Of a stretch of DNA of 8,912 bases, positions 6,548-8,912 are shown piece by piece. The stretch lies in the NCBI GenBank assembly GCA_031281115.1, contig JAITFV010000179.1, positions 1 to 8,912 on the forward strand. Reading direction: 5' to 3'. Origin of the DNA: Oscillospiraceae bacterium. GTDB lineage: Bacteria; Bacillota; Clostridia; Oscillospirales; Ruminococcaceae. Position 1 is the stretch's first letter, and the number at the start of each line of letters is the position of its first letter. A program made the translations under genes and the position numbers. The notes under the pieces are model-generated. The model had not been told where the DNA came from. It searched no databases and worked only from the letters and a program-made list of their open reading frames with translations.

Positions 6548-6597
6548 ACTATAAATGCTCCTTTGCGGTTTGTCGGGGACATCACGCCCTGCCTTGC

Positions 6598-7926
6598 TTA
6601 TCTTTCTTCTCCTAAAACCAGCGCATTGTAAATCGCTTTAATTGCTTTTTCAAAGTCGTCTTCATTCACGCCGACGATGATGTTAAGTTCTGACGAGCCT
6701 TGGTCAATTGTGCGGATATTAATCCGTGCATGCGACAAAGCCGCGAAAATTCTTGTTGCCGTACCGCGCCGCTCTTTCATTCCCCTGCCTACAACGGCAA
6801 TAAGTGCAAGATTATGCTCAATTTCCAAATGCCCGGGACGAGCGACTTTATTAATTAAATCGGGCAAGTCAGGGTGTTTTTCGAGTACATCGCTGCTCAC
6901 GACAATGGACATTGTATCAATGCCGGTCGGGATATGCTCGAAATTTACTCCCTCAGTTTCAAACAATGTTAAAATCCGCCGCAGAAAACCGATTTCATTG
7001 TTCATTTCGTCTTTCTCGATATGAATTACGCTGAAATTTTTCTTTCCTGCTATACCCGTAATTATCTGCGCCTGGTCCTGTTTTGAAATATCCGCGCTTG
7101 GTGTAATCATCGTGCCGTGAGCATCAGGCTGATTGGTATTCTTAATATTTATCGGGATTTTTGCCTCGCGTACGGGGAAAATCGCGTCTTCATGCAACAC
7201 GCCCGCACCCATGTACGAAAGTTCACGCAGCTCGCGGTAGGTAATTGTTTCGATGCCTGCGGGATTTTCTACGATTCGCGGGTCAGCGACCAAGAAACCG
7301 GAAACATCCGTCCAGTTTTCATAAAGGCTTGCTTTAATCGCTTTCGCGACGATGGAACCTGTGAAGTCCGAGCCTCCGCGCGAGAAAGTTTTTATAGTCC
7401 CGCAAGGTTTCGCGCCGTAGAAGCCCGGTAAAACCGCGCGTTTATAACCGCCGAGAATCATCGACAGCGATGCATCGGTTAAGTCTGCATCGAAAGTACC
7501 ATCGGGGCGGAAATGCACGGCTTTCGCTGCATCAACGAAGTCGTAGCCTATAAAATTAGCTAAAATCAAGCCGTTAAGATATTCTCCGCGGCTCGCCGCG
7601 TAATCTCTGCCGCTTTTCTTTTTAAAACTTTCGATAATTCTGTCATATTCGCCGTCAAGGCTTATTGCAAGCCCTAAGTCTGAAATAATTTCGTTGAAGC
7701 GGTTTGCAATTGGACGGAATTCCGGCAACGCATTCGCGCCTGCCAAAACAGCGTCATAACAGGCGTAAAGCATATCCGTGACCTTTACGTCCGCGCCGAA
7801 ACGCTTGCCCGGAGCGGAAGGTATGACGTACCGTCTGTGCTTGTCGGCGTGAATAATTTCTGCAGCTTTTCTGAACTGATTAGCGTCGGCAAGCGAACTG
7901 CCGCCGAATTTTATTACTTTTGCCAA
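6598..7926 (-). CDS. lysC: Aspartate kinase
   Basis: A 442-residue cytosolic enzyme that phosphorylates aspartate with ATP, the first step to lysine, threonine, methionine and diaminopimelate. The amino-acid-kinase domain has KFGGSS (6-11), ASRGEYL (111-117), SRGGSDFTG (182-190) and WTDVSGFLVADPRIV (205-219). Two ACT domains follow at about 297-345 and 374-435, the second ending in DQGSSELNIIVGV (408-420), so feedback by an amino acid is expected. Length fits single-chain clostridial enzymes. ATG 7926 has GGAGG six bases upstream. The preceding gene ends only 45 bp away, so co-transcription is likely. That gap leaves no room for a lysine riboswitch. Its semialdehyde branch also feeds the carboxyspermidine route encoded at 621-3218, although on the opposite strand. 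Confidence 0.96.
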   Translation of the reverse strand: MAKVIKFGGSSLADANQFRKAAEIIHADKHRRYVIPSAPGKRFGADVKVTDMLYACYDAVLAGANALPEFRPIANRFNEIISDLGLAISLDGEYDRIIESFKKKSGRDYAASRGEYLNGLILANFIGYDFVDAAKAVHFRPDGTFDADLTDASLSMILGGYKRAVLPGFYGAKPCGTIKTFSRGGSDFTGSIVAKAIKASLYENWTDVSGFLVADPRIVENPAGIETITYRELRELSYMGAGVLHEDAIFPVREAKIPINIKNTNQPDAHGTMITPSADISKQDQAQIITGIAGKKNFSVIHIEKDEMNNEIGFLRRILTLFETEGVNFEHIPTGIDTMSIVVSSDVLEKHPDLPDLINKVARPGHLEIEHNLALIAVVGRGMKERRGTATRIFAALSHARINIRTIDQGSSELNIIVGVNEDDFEKAIKAIYNALVLGEER

Positions 7927-7949
7927 TATTGAACCTCCGATGATAGTAA

Positions 7950-7974
7950 ATTAGTAATTAGTAATTAGTAATTA
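7950..7974. repeat. Simple sequence repeat, 7-bp unit x 3.6
   Basis: ATTAGTA is repeated three full times plus ATTA. It includes the TAA stop of the membrane protein gene (7972-7974) and fills half of the 45-bp gap before lysC, about 8 bp from the lysC ribosome binding site. Slippage would change the gap length without altering either protein. Confidence 0.9.
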
Positions 7975-8730
7975 TAAATTGTTTTCTGCTTCGAGGGAAT
8001 TTTTCTTGCGCGAGTAAGCCTGCGTAATTGCCGCGAAATCCTTTTTGCGATAGGCTGTTTCTGCGTTAGTAGCTTTTCCGTTTGTCATTGTTACCTCGTC
8101 GTCATTATGCAAAATATACGGATTTGCCGCGCAAAACAAATCAAACGATTCTCCCCAATGCTTAGGGCTGAACATTACAGATATTTCCTCGCCGTCTGCC
8201 AAAATAATAAACGTCCCTGCGCCCATGATTCCGATAATACATATAACATCTGATAAATTAATAATGCGCGTGGGAACTCTGCGCCCGACGCCGAAAAACC
8301 AGTCCTTTGCTATGTGTTGACCGCTGTTGATAGTATATGCGGGACTGCCGCCCTGTGCAAGCTGTGCTTTAATTTCATCGACAGCCTTTTCGAGACCGCC
8401 GTGATGCTTTTCTATCCGTTCCAAATCCTTCAGCAGTGCTTTCCTCTGCTTCTTGGCTAACAGCGGCGCAACTAAGCCGACCCCCGCAAAATACAAGCCT
8501 ATAGCCATTACACCGACCGAAACCCACGTAACGATTTCAAGCGCCTCACTACCCGGCTCAAGAGTGATAACAGAAGCGATAATCCACGGCATAACAGCAA
8601 GGAACAAGCCTATGCCTGTAATAATAGCGGCTTTCTTTTTGTTTGGAATATGCGCGTTTTGTATGTGATTCGCCAAATCCATATTCGCTAATTCCTGTGC
8701 GGTTTTGGCTTTCATTTGCAACCCGTTCAT
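7972..8730 (-). CDS. Membrane protein of unknown function, two helices plus coiled coil and soluble C-terminal domain
   Basis: 252 residues. A polar N-terminus precedes two membrane helices (about 34-56 and 63-91). A charged, probably helical linker (92-126, KKQRKALLKDLERIEKHHGG) follows. The soluble domain (about 131-215) is rich in beta-type segments, including DWFFGVGRRVPTRIINLSD and FIILADGEEISVMF, and ends in HWGESFDLFCAANPYIL. The C-domain looks PH-like, as in several uncharacterised Firmicutes proteins, but I cannot name the family. There is no signal peptide or catalytic motif. ATG 8730 has AAGGAG seven bases upstream; a second in-frame ATG is five codons later. A near-consensus promoter lies just upstream, and lysC follows after 45 bp, so the two are probably transcribed together. 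Confidence 0.85.
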   Translation of the reverse strand: MNGLQMKAKTAQELANMDLANHIQNAHIPNKKKAAIITGIGLFLAVMPWIIASVITLEPGSEALEIVTWVSVGVMAIGLYFAGVGLVAPLLAKKQRKALLKDLERIEKHHGGLEKAVDEIKAQLAQGGSPAYTINSGQHIAKDWFFGVGRRVPTRIINLSDVICIIGIMGAGTFIILADGEEISVMFSPKHWGESFDLFCAANPYILHNDDEVTMTNGKATNAETAYRKKDFAAITQAYSRKKNSLEAENNL

Positions 8731-8748
8731 GTTAATGCTCCTTATAGA

Positions 8749-8777
8749 ATTATATCATAGATTAAAATTTTTGGCAA
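8749..8777 (-). promoter_or_regulatory. Sigma-A promoter of the membrane protein-lysC unit
   Basis: On the minus strand, TTGCCA (complement of 8772-8777), a 17-base spacer and a perfect TATAAT (complement of 8749-8754) with an extended TGA just upstream. The -35 lies a few bases after the stop of the upstream gene. The leader to ATG 8730 is about 12 nt and carries the AAGGAG site. Confidence 0.85.
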
Positions 8778-8780
8778 CAA

Positions 8781-8912
8781 TTAAATCACCACAAAATCAA
8801 TCATTCCGAATGCAACGTTCGCGTTTTCACAGCGAACTCTGACTTTGTCGCCAAGCGCGTACCGTTTGCCCGAAAGCTGCTCGGTCAGGCTGATATTGTC
8901 GGCAGCGCAGAC
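8781..8912 (-). CDS. rnr: C-terminal end of probable RNase R (S1 domain), partial
   Basis: The last 43 codons of a gene entering from the right edge, ending in TAA at 8781-8783. The sequence SLTEQLSGKRYALGDKVRV, then ANVAFGMIDFVVI at the end, fits the final S1 RNA-binding strands and IDF ending of RNase R/VacB, a 3'-5' processive exoribonuclease. The LGDKVRVR plus terminal IDF pattern is the main evidence. Other S1-domain proteins cannot be excluded from so short a tail. The rest of the gene is outside the window. Confidence 0.65.
   Translation of the reverse strand, partial: VCAADNISLTEQLSGKRYALGDKVRVRCENANVAFGMIDFVVI

Larger units (their letters stand above)
6401..6597. other. Gene-free, hairpin-rich interval
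   Basis: Apart from the palindromes listed separately, nothing coding is supported here. No clear sigma-A promoter for the ThyX-like gene was found; a TATAAG-like -10 near 6414-6419 on the minus strand has no good -35. Confidence 0.6.

Noticed and set aside
6555..6641. 28-codon plus-strand ORF (MLLCGLSGTSRPALLIF...) with AAAGGA upstream
   Set aside because: The apparent ribosome binding site is part of the palindromic cluster and the ORF is largely antisense to the lysC end. There is no supporting motif.
7927..7971. Lysine riboswitch upstream of lysC
   Set aside because: The gap is 45 bp and mostly a simple repeat, too short for the lysine aptamer.

Overview
The window looks like chromosome from an uncultured or little-studied Firmicute, probably Clostridia. 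Reasons: AGGAGG-type ribosome binding sites, good sigma-A promoters, moderate GC (mid-40s by eye), a clostridial-type aspartate kinase, a K+-dependent membrane pyrophosphatase, and the AdoMet-independent (carboxyspermidine) polyamine route common in gut Firmicutes. The taxon is inference only. TGA is used as a normal stop by two genes.

Layout. Bases 1-3218 (+ strand) hold a 5'-truncated multi-spanning membrane protein that reads without a stop into carboxy(nor)spermidine dehydrogenase. A 250-bp gap carrying a compact palindromic repeat element follows, then carboxynorspermidine decarboxylase (nspC). Bases 3229-3370 (- strand) are the wreck of a transposase gene with a large internal deletion. 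Bases 3387-5582 (- strand) encode the ion-pumping pyrophosphatase HppA, with a clear promoter overlapped by a palindrome. Bases 5692-6258 (- strand) hold a conserved phage/Firmicutes-type small protein, distantly ThyX-like, whose reading frame is broken by an in-frame TGA after codon 22. Its leader and first codons lie in an exact-length 77-bp tandem duplication (6247-6400). Bases 6401-6597 have no gene but are packed with hairpins. Bases 6598-8912 (- strand) read, in transcription order, as the tail of a probable RNase R gene, a two-helix membrane protein of unknown function with its own promoter, and aspartate kinase (lysC).

How the genes fit together. Aspartate kinase opens the route to aspartate-4-semialdehyde. 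The dehydrogenase condenses that with a diamine (putrescine or 1,3-diaminopropane), and NspC decarboxylates the product to spermidine or norspermidine. The semialdehyde dehydrogenase itself is not in the window, and lysC is on the other strand, so this is a metabolic link and not an operon. HppA removes biosynthetic PPi while pumping Na+ or H+.

The least ordinary part is 5692-6600: an interrupted gene, a duplicated leader with an embedded three-codon ORF, and a run of palindromes. No complete new defence or mobile system is visible.
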